Shown: one piece after another, positions 55,230 through 64,000 of the stretch
How positions within the stretch are numbered: the first letter of the stretch is position 1
Layout of the letters: every line of letters starts with the position of its first letter
Assembly: GCA_027013145.1 (NCBI GenBank)
Contig: JALUXX010000011.1
Coordinates: forward strand, 1-64,000
Length of the DNA stretch: 64,000 nt
Reading direction: 5' to 3'
Source: Gammaproteobacteria bacterium
Lineage (GTDB): Bacteria; Pseudomonadota; Gammaproteobacteria; 21-64-14
The notes under the pieces: model-generated
Database searches by the model: none
Seen by the model: only the letters and a program-made list of their open reading frames with translations
Told to the model about the DNA's origin: nothing
Translations under genes and position numbers: made by a program

Positions 55230-55285
55230 CGCGAAAACACAACCATGGTAAGAGGTGGATTTGCAACAAGACGCATTTAGGCCTC

Positions 55286-56092
55286 CTATTGTCGTGCTTT
55301 CCTACACGCCCAAAGCCTATATAAAAGTTTCTTGCGGGGGGTTCCGATGGTCGCCAGCTGCACGAAGCCTAGAAACTTTTCGGCATAGTATTCCGAGCGA
55401 ACCAGGAGGCGGCGTTGCCACTGCATCCAGGTGAAGAAGCCCTTGAGCGACCAGCGGCGTTCGTACCGGCGCAGGCGACGGCCATCCTGCGTCTTAAGGC
55501 TTTTTCGATTCTTTCTCTGAGGCGAATTTATCTCGATCCCTTTCTCTCGCAACGCTCCGTTCAGCTTGTCGCTGTCAGAGGCCGGATCGCCGATTAGGTT
55601 CTCCGGCTTAGCTTCGCTCCTGTAGAAGTTAAAGCTTCGCTGTACCAGCGTCACTTCATGATGGTTCGCCGCGTGGGTGCTGACGGCGGGCGGAGACCAT
55701 GGCGATCGCCAGCTGCCATCTTTTTGATGCCCTTGCGGCGTAGGGTCGGACTAGCCTGGTCACCACTACCCTTGGCCACGCAAGCGTGGCGTCGACAAGG
55801 CATCCCGATTCGTCGAGCGCTCCCCCGTCGTGCCGCGTGTTGGCAAGATCAGGCATTATGGTGCACAACGCTCCGTTGCGACATCACTGCCAGAGCCAGC
55901 GGCGAACCATGTTGTCAGTCGGATAGCTCTGCGGCAGCATTTCCACTGGGCGCCCGTATCGAGGAGCCAGGCCTCGACTTCAAGAACTTGTCGGGCGGGA
56001 ATCGGTTCGCCACCGGCTCGATCGGCGGGAATGTGCTCCTCCGGAAAGTGTTCCCGGATGCGATCCCATTGTTCTTCGGTTAACCGGAGCAT
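55286..56092 (-). pseudogene. Decayed IS5-family transposase
   Basis: The start MLRLTEEQWDRIREHFPEEHI and the end (LIGDPASDSDKLN ... TQDGRRLRRYERRW ... YYAEKFLGFVQL) are clear IS5-family transposase segments. The overall span, 807 bp, fits one gene, but the reading frame is broken by at least two shifts: near 55965 (after GAQWK) and in the middle (LANTRHDGGALDESGCLVDATLA is in another frame). The catalytic glutamate block, usually KVERLFAW, reads SLKGFFTW, so the DDE site is lost. I could not identify terminal inverted repeats. Its presence beside asnB marks past rearrangement in the EPS locus. Confidence 0.88.
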
Positions 56093-56511
56093 GGCCCAAT
56101 TATACGATTTCCAAGCCACAAAGTGATTTTGAGATGGATTCGGAGGAATCCACGTTGCGGGCATCATGCCAATCCACCGTCTCGTGGGGCATGCACGGCC
56201 ACAGCACCGCCCCGTTTCGCGCTTCGACGCAAGTCGCGAGCACATAGAAAACAGCTGATCTAAAACCCCTGGATTTCCCCAAATAGGGCAGTTATCCTTT
56301 GCCTGGCCCGACTCAAGTTTGATCGCCCTGTATGATCCGGCGCGGCGCCACTCGCCTCGAGGCCTGCTGTCGAAAAGGTCTTGCGCCCCTAAGTTTCGCG
56401 CTTGGGTTGAGCGTCGCGTAGCAGTGTGCTTGTTGAGTTCCGGTCTTAATTTTGGAGCCGCTGGTGCTTGGGGGGAAGGGAAATTGACGTTCCGCCGGTA
56501 ATGCGATCGAG
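56093..56511. other. Gene-free region between the IS5 remnant and a GT4 gene
   Basis: About 420 bases with no credible gene. The composition is more AT-rich than the left side of the window. TGGAGCCGCTGGTGC (56453-56467), 44 bases upstream of the next start, has GG-N10-GC spacing and could be a weak sigma-54 site for the downstream gene. Nothing else stands out. Confidence 0.4.
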
Positions 56512-57657
56512 ATGCCTAGTCGAATCGTAATTGTACAGAACCGCCCTACGCAGTTCGATGTGCCCTTGTATGCTCAGGTGCATCAAAGCCGGGTATTCGA
56601 ACTGACAGTCTTTTATACTGAAGTCGATCCTTCAGATTCCGGCGCAGTTGATGAGGAAACGGCGATTATGCCCCAATGGGATCACCTGAGGGGCTTGCAC
56701 TATTCAACACAGTTCGAAAAATCGGCTTTATCGCTGCGAAGGAAGATCGTTGCTTTGCAGCCGGATCATGTGGTGATCTGCGGCTGGTACCCCAGGTCGC
56801 ATGCGCTACTCGCGGTCTTGCTGCGTCTTAGCGGCGTGCGGATCGGGGTACGCAGCGATAACACTTTAGTGCATACCGATCTTTCCGGATTCAAAGGCTG
56901 GGTGAAACGCTGGGTGATGTCGGGCTGGCTGGGCGTGTACCATGTTTGGCATCCGGTGGGGACGCTGGCACGAGCCTATGTCGAAGCGTTGTCACTGTCG
57001 CGGCGTCCAGTATTTTATTTTCCCTATGCGGTGGATGTGGAGTGGTTCGCGCAGCGTGCCGCTCAACACCGTGGGAGGTATTCTGAACTCCGCGAGAAAT
57101 TTGGCCTGGCTGTCGATGACTATATCGTCCTAGGCGTTATGAAATGGGCGGAGCGCGAGGATCCATTGACATTGGTAGACGCTGTTCTGAAGGCTGCTGC
57201 CACGATTCCAAACCTGAAATTGTTGCTGGTGGGCGACGGGCCGCTGAAGGCTGATGTTTTGGCCCGTTTGGCAGAGGCACCGGAACGTCTCGTTGCGCCA
57301 GGTTATGCCAAGTATTCTGAGTTGCCGCTCTATTACGCAATTTCGGATTTGTTCGTACATCCCGCACACTCGGAGCCATACGGTGTATCGGTGCAAGAAG
57401 CGATGGCCTGCGGACTGCCGGTCGTAGTTTCCGACATGGTCGGCGCAGCTGCGGATTTTCTTCAACCGGGCATCAACGGGGACGTGTTCCCATTAGGTGA
57501 CTCCGACCAATTGGCAAAACTCCTAGCCGCGTATGCGGAGCGCCGTCACGATGTATCCATGGGCATGGCAGCTATGCGTAAAGCAGGCGAATGGTCCTAT
57601 AGCAGGACGATCGCTGAGTGGCGTCGATGCCTGGACGCCTACCGGGACGCACGTTAG
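56512..57657 (+). CDS. Glycosyltransferase family 4
   Basis: A 381-residue GT-B enzyme. It begins SRIVIVQNRPTQFDVPLYAQV, has VVICGWYPRSHALLAVLL in the acceptor domain, and LGVMKWAEREDPLTLVDAVL, LLLVGDGPLKADVLARL and HPAHSEPYGVSVQEAMACGLPVVVSD (E-x7-E) in the donor domain. It probably adds a sugar during EPS unit assembly. Codon choice (more A/T third positions) differs from the LPS genes at 10-24 kb, suggesting separate ancestry. It stands alone on the plus strand, convergent with the flippase gene. Confidence 0.92.
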   Translation: MPSRIVIVQNRPTQFDVPLYAQVHQSRVFELTVFYTEVDPSDSGAVDEETAIMPQWDHLRGLHYSTQFEKSALSLRRKIVALQPDHVVICGWYPRSHALLAVLLRLSGVRIGVRSDNTLVHTDLSGFKGWVKRWVMSGWLGVYHVWHPVGTLARAYVEALSLSRRPVFYFPYAVDVEWFAQRAAQHRGRYSELREKFGLAVDDYIVLGVMKWAEREDPLTLVDAVLKAAATIPNLKLLLVGDGPLKADVLARLAEAPERLVAPGYAKYSELPLYYAISDLFVHPAHSEPYGVSVQEAMACGLPVVVSDMVGAAADFLQPGINGDVFPLGDSDQLAKLLAAYAERRHDVSMGMAAMRKAGEWSYSRTIAEWRRCLDAYRDAR

Positions 57658-57806
57658 GCATCGCTATGGCAAGCATTCCGCGGTTTCCGTGATACCTGCG
57701 GGACATTGATATTCAACAGGGAAGTAGGGTAGGGCTGGCGAAGGAAATGGCCTACGGGGCTCCTGCAGTAACTCGGATAGCCGATCGCGCTCGAACCGCG
57801 GGGGTA

Positions 57807-59141
57807 TCAGCCCAGGACGGTGGTACGGATCCCGATCCGGCGCCACGCTACAACGGCGAGCCCCCCGTTGGCCACTGCTATAGCCAGCGCGGTACTGACA
57901 GCCGCGCCATACATTCCAAAGCGCGGGATCAGCAGCCAGCATCCGAGTGCGTTACCGAGCGCCGTGCCCGCGATGGTCCAAGCGACTGCCCTTTGGCCGC
58001 CGGTCATCGCCAGCAGGGTGACCACCGGTCCCGAGCCGACATCGAAAAGACGCGCGCCCGCCAGGATCAGTAGCACCTCCCAGGATCGCACGTAGGTGCC
58101 ACCGAAGAACAGAGTCAGCAACTCACGCCCCGCCACGACGAACAAGGCGAAAACCGCGAGCGAGGGCCAAAATACCATGCGCGTGGTTCGGGTAACCATG
58201 TGCTGCAGACGCGAGCGGTCGGCTTCCGCGTGTACTTGGGCAAACCACGGGGCCAGTACCCAATTGGACGCCGTGAGGAATACCAGGAGCAGGCCCGCCG
58301 TGCGGACCGCTACCTGATACAGGCCGACTTCTGCCAAGGGGCGGAATGCCCCGAGCATGATGATGTCCACTGTGCTGTAGATGATACCCACGCTGTCGGC
58401 CACCAACATCGGCAGCGCGGTCTCGCGCCACTGCCGGCTGTTGTACCGGGGCGCGGCGTTGCGGAGCGGCGGTGGGGAGAAGCGCCGCAGCAGGAACGCA
58501 CCTGCGAGAAACGCGACCGCGCTCGCGGTCAACCACACGGCCATCAGGGTCTGGGGTAGCCGAGCGAGCCCGGGTCCCGACAGCCACAACGCCCCTCCTA
58601 GAAGCAAAAAGGCCGTATACTTGATCGCCTGTTCCGGCAACTGGGCCGCCACCGGGTGATGGAGCCCCTGCAGTGCCCTTTGCCGAAGGTTCGTCCACAC
58701 CAGCAGCGGTATCAAGGGCGCCGCGAGCCAATAGGTAAACAAGGATCCATTTCGGCCCGCGGTGGTCGCGACGGCGACCATCGCTACCGCGAGTCCGACT
58801 CCAAGGCCTCCGGCCAACAGGTTGGATTGCCTGATCAGTCCTCGGGCGAGATCCCACTGGCCCGCGTCCCGGTATACTGCCAGGAAACGCACCAGCGCCG
58901 TGGGGAAGCCAAGTGCCGCGGGGATGGAGGCGAATGCCGCGATTGCCAGGGCATAAGCGTATTCTCCCAACCCAGCCGGGCCGAGCAAACGGGCCGCCAG
59001 GACGCCAGATCCGAATGCCAACAACAGGCCCAGACCTTGCAGCCCGATACCCATGCCGGCCCCGTGAATCAGGCGACGGCGCAACGACCCAGGCGACCCC
59101 AAAAGAGCGCTGACCCGGGGCCCGGACTCGGCACTTCTCAC
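57807..59141 (-). CDS. Oligosaccharide flippase family protein (Wzx-like)
   Basis: A 444-residue MATE/MOP-superfamily membrane protein with about 12-14 hydrophobic helices. Typical are the N-terminal GMGIGLQGLGLLLAFGSGVLAARLLGPAGLGEYAYALAI and TALPMLVADSVGIIYSTVDIIMLGAF at mid-protein. It should flip undecaprenyl-linked EPS repeat units to the periplasm for the Wzy-like polymerase encoded at 61.5 kb. The start is the GTG at 59139-59141, overlapping the sulfotransferase stop (GTGA), so translation is coupled. It is clearly GC-rich, unlike the neighbouring sulfotransferase gene. Confidence 0.88.
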   Translation of the reverse strand: MRSAESGPRVSALLGSPGSLRRRLIHGAGMGIGLQGLGLLLAFGSGVLAARLLGPAGLGEYAYALAIAAFASIPAALGFPTALVRFLAVYRDAGQWDLARGLIRQSNLLAGGLGVGLAVAMVAVATTAGRNGSLFTYWLAAPLIPLLVWTNLRQRALQGLHHPVAAQLPEQAIKYTAFLLLGGALWLSGPGLARLPQTLMAVWLTASAVAFLAGAFLLRRFSPPPLRNAAPRYNSRQWRETALPMLVADSVGIIYSTVDIIMLGAFRPLAEVGLYQVAVRTAGLLLVFLTASNWVLAPWFAQVHAEADRSRLQHMVTRTTRMVFWPSLAVFALFVVAGRELLTLFFGGTYVRSWEVLLILAGARLFDVGSGPVVTLLAMTGGQRAVAWTIAGTALGNALGCWLLIPRFGMYGAAVSTALAIAVANGGLAVVAWRRIGIRTTVLG

Positions 59142-60091
59142 AGGAGCGTCTCGATTTCCTGCTCCGTGAATCCGGCGATGCGGGCGGCTTCGTGCCAACG
59201 ACGATCGCCCTCGCGGAACGGAGGCTTTGGGGGATGCACTTCCGAGTAATCCACTTTTTCTGGCGGCGGGAAGTCTATCCAGTCATACAACCGCCGCATT
59301 GTCCCAGCGGGGTCAGCTGCGAAATCTTCATAGCGAACACTGGTAAAGCGTGCACCGAAATACCGCGGCCCTTCGCGTTCGAGGTAATGGTAGTGATAGT
59401 GCCAATAAGCCAGTAGACGGACAACCGTTGGCGCGGCCATGATGGCCTTGGCGTCATAGCCCGCCCCAGACAGCATCAGCCCGAATTTCGAATCCGGGTG
59501 GCATCCAATAACAGCGTCGCGCCGCAGTCCGGGAAGGAAGTCGTGCCGCGTCCAGAACACTCGCTTGTTGTATGCAGAGCGAAGACGCCGAACTATGCGC
59601 CGCGGCCACGTGGTTTCCCGTGACCAACTAGGCATGAGATGGGAGGTGGCGAATGCACTTGCCCGACGACTGAGATGAAGAACGTGGGATTTTGGTGCGA
59701 TTTCCCGTAATGATCCCAAATGCAAATGAAGGTGCGTTTCATCAATGACCACACGGTGCGCTTGGTTCAATAGGAACCGAATATACACTTTTTGCTGCTC
59801 GCTAAACGAAGAATCAAGCTCTTCCAAGATATGCAGCGGAGCATAGGTTCCCCAAAATTTCTTGGGATCCCTTTTGAAAATATGGACAAACTCGCCGTAG
59901 GAAGAACGGCTATTCTGGCCTGGTAGCACATCAAGCCCGGACATCGGTTCATCGAAGCAAAGGAACCTCGTATCTTTTCTAAATGCGCGCCAAAGAATTG
60001 TAGTTCCGGAGTGCATTAGACCTAATATCCACACAGGTTCTGGCTCGTTGCTGGTCATCCTACTCGGTCCAAGGTTCGCTCGTTTTGGCAT
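59138..60091 (-). CDS. Sulfotransferase family protein
   Basis: A 317-residue sulfotransferase. The PAPS 5'-phosphosulfate loop is LGLMHSGTTILWRAF (residues 24-37), and the second PAPS region is around HVLHLSRRASAFATSH (arginine and serine). FTSVRYEDFAADPAGTMRRLYDWI is the conserved C-terminal region. It probably transfers sulfate to the EPS. Either the ATG at 60089-60091 or another 33 bases on could be the start. It is coupled to the flippase gene downstream, and a glycosyltransferase gene lies 43 bases upstream. Confidence 0.85.
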   Translation of the reverse strand: MPKRANLGPSRMTSNEPEPVWILGLMHSGTTILWRAFRKDTRFLCFDEPMSGLDVLPGQNSRSSYGEFVHIFKRDPKKFWGTYAPLHILEELDSSFSEQQKVYIRFLLNQAHRVVIDETHLHLHLGSLREIAPKSHVLHLSRRASAFATSHLMPSWSRETTWPRRIVRRLRSAYNKRVFWTRHDFLPGLRRDAVIGCHPDSKFGLMLSGAGYDAKAIMAAPTVVRLLAYWHYHYHYLEREGPRYFGARFTSVRYEDFAADPAGTMRRLYDWIDFPPPEKVDYSEVHPPKPPFREGDRRWHEAARIAGFTEQEIETLL

Positions 60092-60134
60092 GCTCGTCGG
60101 CAGTCCACTCCATAGCTGGTTACTGGCTTTGAGT

Positions 60135-61154
60135 TCACTCTAACGCTACATCTAATATGCCCGCCAATATCGGCTCGTTAAACAGATTGTTTTCAATCGC
60201 CCGGGCATGGCCGCGGCGCGCCATCGCGACCCGACGCGGCTCGTCAGCCAGCAATTCTCGGCAGAGGGCAGCACATTCCGACACGTCGTCCCAGAACACG
60301 GCTTCTTCGCGATCCTTATACATCATCATGTGCTCGCTGGTCCGCTCCGCGCAGAGTACCGTTCCGAGCGCGGGGATCTGGATGCTGCGGTCGGTGTGCA
60401 GGTTCCCGCTGGTCTTGTTGACCAGCCCCAAGCAGATCTTTGCCGACTGTATGATTGCCGCATATCCATCGTCGTCGTACACTCCAGGCCCGCGCCAGCA
60501 GGGTCGGATCAGGGGCCATTCCGGTGCCTTGTGCCACAGGTTGCCCCAGACGGAAACGGGTACCCCGCGACGTATCAATTCCACCACCAGCGGGCCGCGC
60601 TGAACGGGCATCCAGGTACCCACGAAGGCGACTTCGGAAGCGTAGCGCGCCTTCTGCGCGGCACCCAGAACCCTCGGGCGATGGGCGACCTCATCGGCCG
60701 AAATGAATTTCCTGATGACCCGTCTGGCACCCGCCTCCTCGGCACGTTTCACGATATCAGAAAATACCACTACCACCAGATCGTAGTATGGAAGGGCTGC
60801 GCGATAGTGCGAGAAACGCCTCCAGTTTTCGGTGCTGAAGGGATTGTCGTTGGCGTAGTTCACCAATGGCGCCCCTAATGTTCTCAAGCGACGAATGACG
60901 CGGGGGCCGAGAAATTCACCCTGATTTACCCAAATCAAGTCGGGTGCGACAGAAGATACTTTAGTGAAGACGCGGTCGTCGATGAACAGGCCCACCCCCG
61001 GGTACCCTGAATGGAAGAGCACGCGAGCCATCCATTGCGGCCTCGACACCCAGGCCCAAGGGTCGACAATGGTGACCTCATGCCCGAGACGCCCGAGCGC
61101 CCGGGCGCGGTGCAAGGAGGTGCCGGACGCCGTGCCAATATATGCGATGCGCAT
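60135..61154 (-). CDS. Glycosyltransferase, CgeB-like
   Basis: A 339-residue protein. It starts MRIAYIGTASGTSLHRARALGRLGHEVTIVDP, and the C-terminal half has GLVNKTSGNLHTDRSIQIPALGTVLCAERTSEHMMMYKDREEAVFWDD, the Glyco_trans_1_2 pattern with the aspartate/arginine and glutamate residues of the donor site. It resembles the CgeB-like protein at 19.2 kb in family but not closely in sequence. It probably works in EPS assembly. It heads a three-gene minus-strand unit with the sulfotransferase and flippase genes. Confidence 0.85.
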   Translation of the reverse strand: MRIAYIGTASGTSLHRARALGRLGHEVTIVDPWAWVSRPQWMARVLFHSGYPGVGLFIDDRVFTKVSSVAPDLIWVNQGEFLGPRVIRRLRTLGAPLVNYANDNPFSTENWRRFSHYRAALPYYDLVVVVFSDIVKRAEEAGARRVIRKFISADEVAHRPRVLGAAQKARYASEVAFVGTWMPVQRGPLVVELIRRGVPVSVWGNLWHKAPEWPLIRPCWRGPGVYDDDGYAAIIQSAKICLGLVNKTSGNLHTDRSIQIPALGTVLCAERTSEHMMMYKDREEAVFWDDVSECAALCRELLADEPRRVAMARRGHARAIENNLFNEPILAGILDVALE

Positions 61155-61464
61155 TCTCGATCAGCCCCAGTAATCCAAAAGTTTACGAAAGATTTCTCCG
61201 GCGGCCGCGTCCGTAATCGCCGAGCGTGGGGCACACGAACACAGTCCCGTCGGTTGGGATCCTCGCCGGATAACCCCCCCTGAAGAGCGCAGTCAAGCGC
61301 GCCCCGAACGCCCAAATTCCGAGGTTGTTCACATCGTCCGGCAGCCTCGGCAGCGACAAGCCGCTAGGCACACCAAAAAGCCTATGCAATAATTAAAAAT
61401 CACGTTCGTCAACGTGACGACACTGTGCGGGCGGGGCGGGCGCCCCGATGCAAGGCGAGGTCTC
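61155..61464. other. Divergent intergenic region, AT-rich near the polymerase gene
   Basis: About 310 bases with no credible gene. The stretch GCCTATGCAATAATTAAAAATCACG (61381-61405) is the most AT-rich part and a likely promoter site for the plus-strand polymerase gene. ACGTTCGTCAACGT (61402-61415) is a near-palindrome beside it. No clear -35/-10 pair was found. Confidence 0.4.
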
Positions 61465-62982
61465 ATGGCGACATCCGCCGACCATTTAGCGCAAAAAGGT
61501 GTCCGGCCGGTCCGCCGGCGGCTCCGCTTGAAGCGCAAGGACCGCATCTTCCTGGCCGTAAACGGGGTCATTTGGAGTTGCATCGGCGTCGCGGTGCTCA
61601 GCAACCCGCAGGCCAGTTTCGAGACTGCCGGCTATGTTGCCTTGCTCTCGCTCATTTGCACCTCCCCTCTGCTGTTCGCGACCAGCTACCGCGGGCGGGC
61701 CTCACTGTTGATCGTTTTCATGGCCTACTACTTCGCAACCTTCGGCCTCGGGGATTTGGTGAACCTGTTCTCGCCGTCGCTTTACACATCGCCGCCTGGG
61801 ATTCCGCCGACGTGGGGCGGTGCCACCGCTATCGTGCTCGGCGCGGTCTCTTTCCTGTTCGGCTATAGCGTGACAACCGCGCTCCCGCTCTACCGGGCCT
61901 CCGGTTGGTCGGCCCGGCAGTGGGCGCCAGGCGCCACGGCGGCACTCGGCATTTTCTTTTGGGCGACCGGCTGGAGCACAACCGCTTTCGCACAGTTCGG
62001 AGGTACCGATCCCAACTCCGGGGCGCATATCAGCTCCATGATCGGTGGCTACCTGACCTTGGCCCGGGCGCTGCAGCCGGTTGGAGCGCTGATGTTGATC
62101 TATCTTTTCCTGGATCGCCGTACACGCAGCGGGAAGATCCTGGCTGCCTTGCTCGCGATCATGGTGTTGGATATCGCACTTGGTTTTTTCGGTGGCGGTG
62201 CCAAGCATATCGCGCTGGAAGTGCCGATACTGTTCCTGCTCAGCTTCACGCTTCTGCGGGAACGGATTCCCGTAGTCGCATTGTCCGTTTTTGTCATAGG
62301 CGCTGCCGTCCTGTTCAACGTATTCGGAAACTACCGGGCTTCGCTCGCCCTCCATGCCGAAAGCCGCTCCGCCGCCTTTTCGCGGATCGCGAGCGGAAAA
62401 GCCAGCCTACTGCAGAAACATGTCCCGCTGGGCGAACGGGTCTCGGACGGACTGGAGTATTTTATCTCGAGAATATCACAGCGGTGGGTGATCGATCTGG
62501 TTGTCGCCCGCACCGGAAGAGATGGAACTCGATTCCAGGACGGTTCCACACTGGCGCCACTCTTCTATATTTTCGTCCCGCGCTGGGTGGCACCGGACAA
62601 GCCCAACAATGTAACCGGACAATTGTTCAACCGCACCTTCTCGATTACTACGGCCAACACGTTCATCGCCGTCACCAACCTTGGTGATCTTTACTGGAAT
62701 TTCGGGTGGCCGGGCGTACTTTTCGGCATGACCATTATTGGCGCATTTCTTGCTTGGGCCGCAACCAAATTTCGCTTGGACCGGAATCCAACGCTACCGA
62801 AGTTTCTGTTCCTCATGGTGACGATTCTTCTTCTCGTCTTGAAATTTGAAGGCGGCATTGCGCTGATCTATACCATGTGGGCTCGTGTTGCTGTGTTCCT
62901 GCTGCTGCTCCATGCTGCTATGCCGAAGGCTCGCCGTAGCAGGACGGTAGGACCTCCAGCAGCGGATGCCGGCAGCGAATGA
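61465..62982 (+). CDS. Wzy-like oligosaccharide repeat-unit polymerase
   Basis: A 505-residue membrane protein with about 11-12 hydrophobic segments and a large loop (about residues 310-410: SRISQRWVIDLVVARTGRDGTRFQDGSTLAP, FVPRWVAPDKPNNVTGQLFN). The layout is that of O-antigen/EPS polymerases, whose sequences are poorly conserved, so the call rests on topology and on the flippase, transferase and exosortase genes nearby. The ATG at 61465 is preceded by GCGAGG about 6 bases away. Alternative: another EPS membrane component of unknown role. Confidence 0.72.
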   Translation: MATSADHLAQKGVRPVRRRLRLKRKDRIFLAVNGVIWSCIGVAVLSNPQASFETAGYVALLSLICTSPLLFATSYRGRASLLIVFMAYYFATFGLGDLVNLFSPSLYTSPPGIPPTWGGATAIVLGAVSFLFGYSVTTALPLYRASGWSARQWAPGATAALGIFFWATGWSTTAFAQFGGTDPNSGAHISSMIGGYLTLARALQPVGALMLIYLFLDRRTRSGKILAALLAIMVLDIALGFFGGGAKHIALEVPILFLLSFTLLRERIPVVALSVFVIGAAVLFNVFGNYRASLALHAESRSAAFSRIASGKASLLQKHVPLGERVSDGLEYFISRISQRWVIDLVVARTGRDGTRFQDGSTLAPLFYIFVPRWVAPDKPNNVTGQLFNRTFSITTANTFIAVTNLGDLYWNFGWPGVLFGMTIIGAFLAWAATKFRLDRNPTLPKFLFLMVTILLLVLKFEGGIALIYTMWARVAVFLLLLHAAMPKARRSRTVGPPAADAGSE

Positions 62983-63134
62983 TCCGGGATCGACGCGCAG
63001 ATAGCCCGCTTTACCGGGCATAGTGTTTGCGGACTGATCTCGCCGCTTTCTACCGTCACCCTGGTCACGCGTAGACACGGCATGGCTGCAGCCGTACCAC
63101 ATTTCCACGTCACGGAGTAGGTTGGAGGTAGCTT

Positions 63135-63803
63135 CTAACAGGTCGGGGGCGAATCACCCGGCTTTTCCGCCTCAACATAGACACTTTCCGAACTCCTCTC
63201 GCTAAGGTTAAGTGGCTCGTGAGCCCGGATTCGCGTTTGCCCGGCCGGCATTGCCTGGACTTCCACGAACCCGATCTTCAGCAATAGGCGGGACAGGGAC
63301 CTGCCATCGTACATCCATTGGTGATTCCGTGCGCCGACGAGCATGCGCTGCAGGCGCTGTGCCACCGATCTGGGTCGCGGCACGCAGAGAAGGGTGGACT
63401 CTATGAACGCGTCAGCGTCGCCCGATTCTTTATACCGTTCAACATGGATCCTGATATCGGGCACGACCACCCTGAAGATTCCGCCCGGCCGCAGTACGCG
63501 GAACACCTCTCGGAGGAAGTTTTCTGCATCGCGCCGGTCGAGGTGCTCCAACATATGGGAGCTGTAGAGGACATCGACGGCCCCATCTCCTACCGGGATA
63601 CGCCTAGTGGCATCCGCATGATCTATTTTATGTTTTCTCGCGAAACAAATGAACTCATACTGTGCGGCACCAATTATTCCTAAAGCGTGCAGAAGCTGCG
63701 GCAGCGCGGGAATCTTCGAAAGTCTAAGGCTTGGGGAATTGTCAAGATTCATCCAGCCGGGAGTCGGACTTTGCCCGCAACCAACATTGATCCGTATCGC
63801 CAT
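63135..63803 (-). CDS. Class I SAM-dependent methyltransferase
   Basis: A 222-residue enzyme. RINVGCGQSPTPGWMNLDNS is motif I and its acidic follow-up. DATRRIPVGDGAVDVLYSSHMLEHLDRRDAENFLREVFRVLRPGGIFRVVVPDIR is the motif IV-V region with the HMLEHL signature of the methyltransf_11 type used in glycan and small-molecule methylation. It could modify the EPS. It is the last recognisable gene of the window; about 150 bases separate it, convergent, from the polymerase gene, and the ~200 bases to its left edge upstream (63804-64000) show no gene I recognise. Confidence 0.88.
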   Translation of the reverse strand: MAIRINVGCGQSPTPGWMNLDNSPSLRLSKIPALPQLLHALGIIGAAQYEFICFARKHKIDHADATRRIPVGDGAVDVLYSSHMLEHLDRRDAENFLREVFRVLRPGGIFRVVVPDIRIHVERYKESGDADAFIESTLLCVPRPRSVAQRLQRMLVGARNHQWMYDGRSLSRLLLKIGFVEVQAMPAGQTRIRAHEPLNLSERSSESVYVEAEKPGDSPPTC

Positions 63804-64000
63804 GATCTAGTCGCCCCCAAAAACCAGCGTTTGGAACCTATCCCAAGGTCACTTTGCACCCGGGAAATCATACAATTGCGACTAAGCGATGGACAGTATA
63901 GCCGCATCGGGGACCACATTCCGGAGGAACGCCTTCGCCCCGATCCCGCGAGCCGCACGTTGACGACCCGTCCCAAGATTCTCGAGTCCGTTGTCCGCAT

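Noticed and set aside
61381-61396. Possible sigma-54 promoter (GGCACACC...AAGC) before the polymerase gene
   Set aside because: The GG to GC spacing is 11 rather than the strict 10 bases, and the -12 element lacks TTGC.
63749-64000. An 83-residue minus-strand frame at the right edge
   Set aside because: It overlaps the methyltransferase start, contains several arginine-rich runs and matches no family. Other frames there are also interrupted, so I treat it as upstream non-coding sequence.

Overview
The window looks like a chromosomal segment from a GC-rich Gammaproteobacterium, perhaps of the Chromatiales/Ectothiorhodospiraceae type (inference). Support comes from the complete Kdo/heptose lipopolysaccharide (LPS) toolkit, the groS-fxsA/cutA-dsbD neighbourhood shared with enterics, the pcm-rhodanese-tolC-waaA order, and a PrsK/PrsR/PrsT plus exosortase system. 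There are no rRNA or tRNA genes that I can see.

Layout. 0.2-3.8 kb: cytochrome bd oxidase (cydA-cydB-cydX, minus strand), divergent from the prolyl isomerase gene slyD. 4.3-6.3 kb: thiC with a TPP riboswitch. 6.5-9.5 kb: pcm, rhodanese, tolC and an isochorismatase-like hydrolase. 9.5-24.9 kb: LPS biosynthesis, made of waaA-hldD-hldE on the minus strand, an LpxL-type acyltransferase and heptosyltransferase on the plus strand, two further glycosyltransferases, and a tightly packed six-gene minus-strand operon. That operon encodes a 2-oxoglutarate oxygenase, an unrecognised 644-aa protein, two glycosyltransferases, a methyltransferase and an O-antigen ligase. 25.4-36.6 kb: housekeeping genes (ELM1-like, zinc-finger protein, ilvE, glnE, groSL with a CIRCE operator, fxsA, cutA, dsbD). 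36.9-37.6 kb: Phd/VapC-type toxin-antitoxin. 38.1-44.5 kb: prsR-prsK-prsT, the regulatory and TPR part of a PEP-CTERM/exopolysaccharide system. 45.1-46.7 kb: higBA and a parDE pair whose toxin gene is frameshifted. 47.1-63.8 kb: exopolysaccharide (EPS) locus with a WecA-like transferase, an exosortase D/EpsI fusion, a tandem beta-helix protein, asparagine synthetase, a decayed IS5-family element, glycosyltransferases, a flippase, a sulfotransferase, a Wzy-like polymerase and a methyltransferase. The right part of this locus is less GC-rich and looks partly acquired.

How the genes fit together. The first polysaccharide block builds lipid A-core (Kdo, heptose, acyl chains) and decorates and ligates a surface glycan. 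The second builds and exports an EPS. PrsK/PrsR is the expected sigma-54-dependent control circuit, PrsT the TPR lipoprotein, and exosortase D the processing protease for C-terminally tagged surface proteins, none of which is encoded here.

Repeats are the other striking feature. Three palindromic intergenic families occur many times: (i) GTAG-headed REP/BIME-like arrays, with a 116-bp period in several places; (ii) elements of 73 bp bounded by GGGGTCGGAGTC-type inverted ends; (iii) roughly 94-bp elements beginning TGTAGCCCGG. A separate 162-bp MITE-like palindrome supplies the stop codon of waaA. No REP-associated transposase gene lies in the window.
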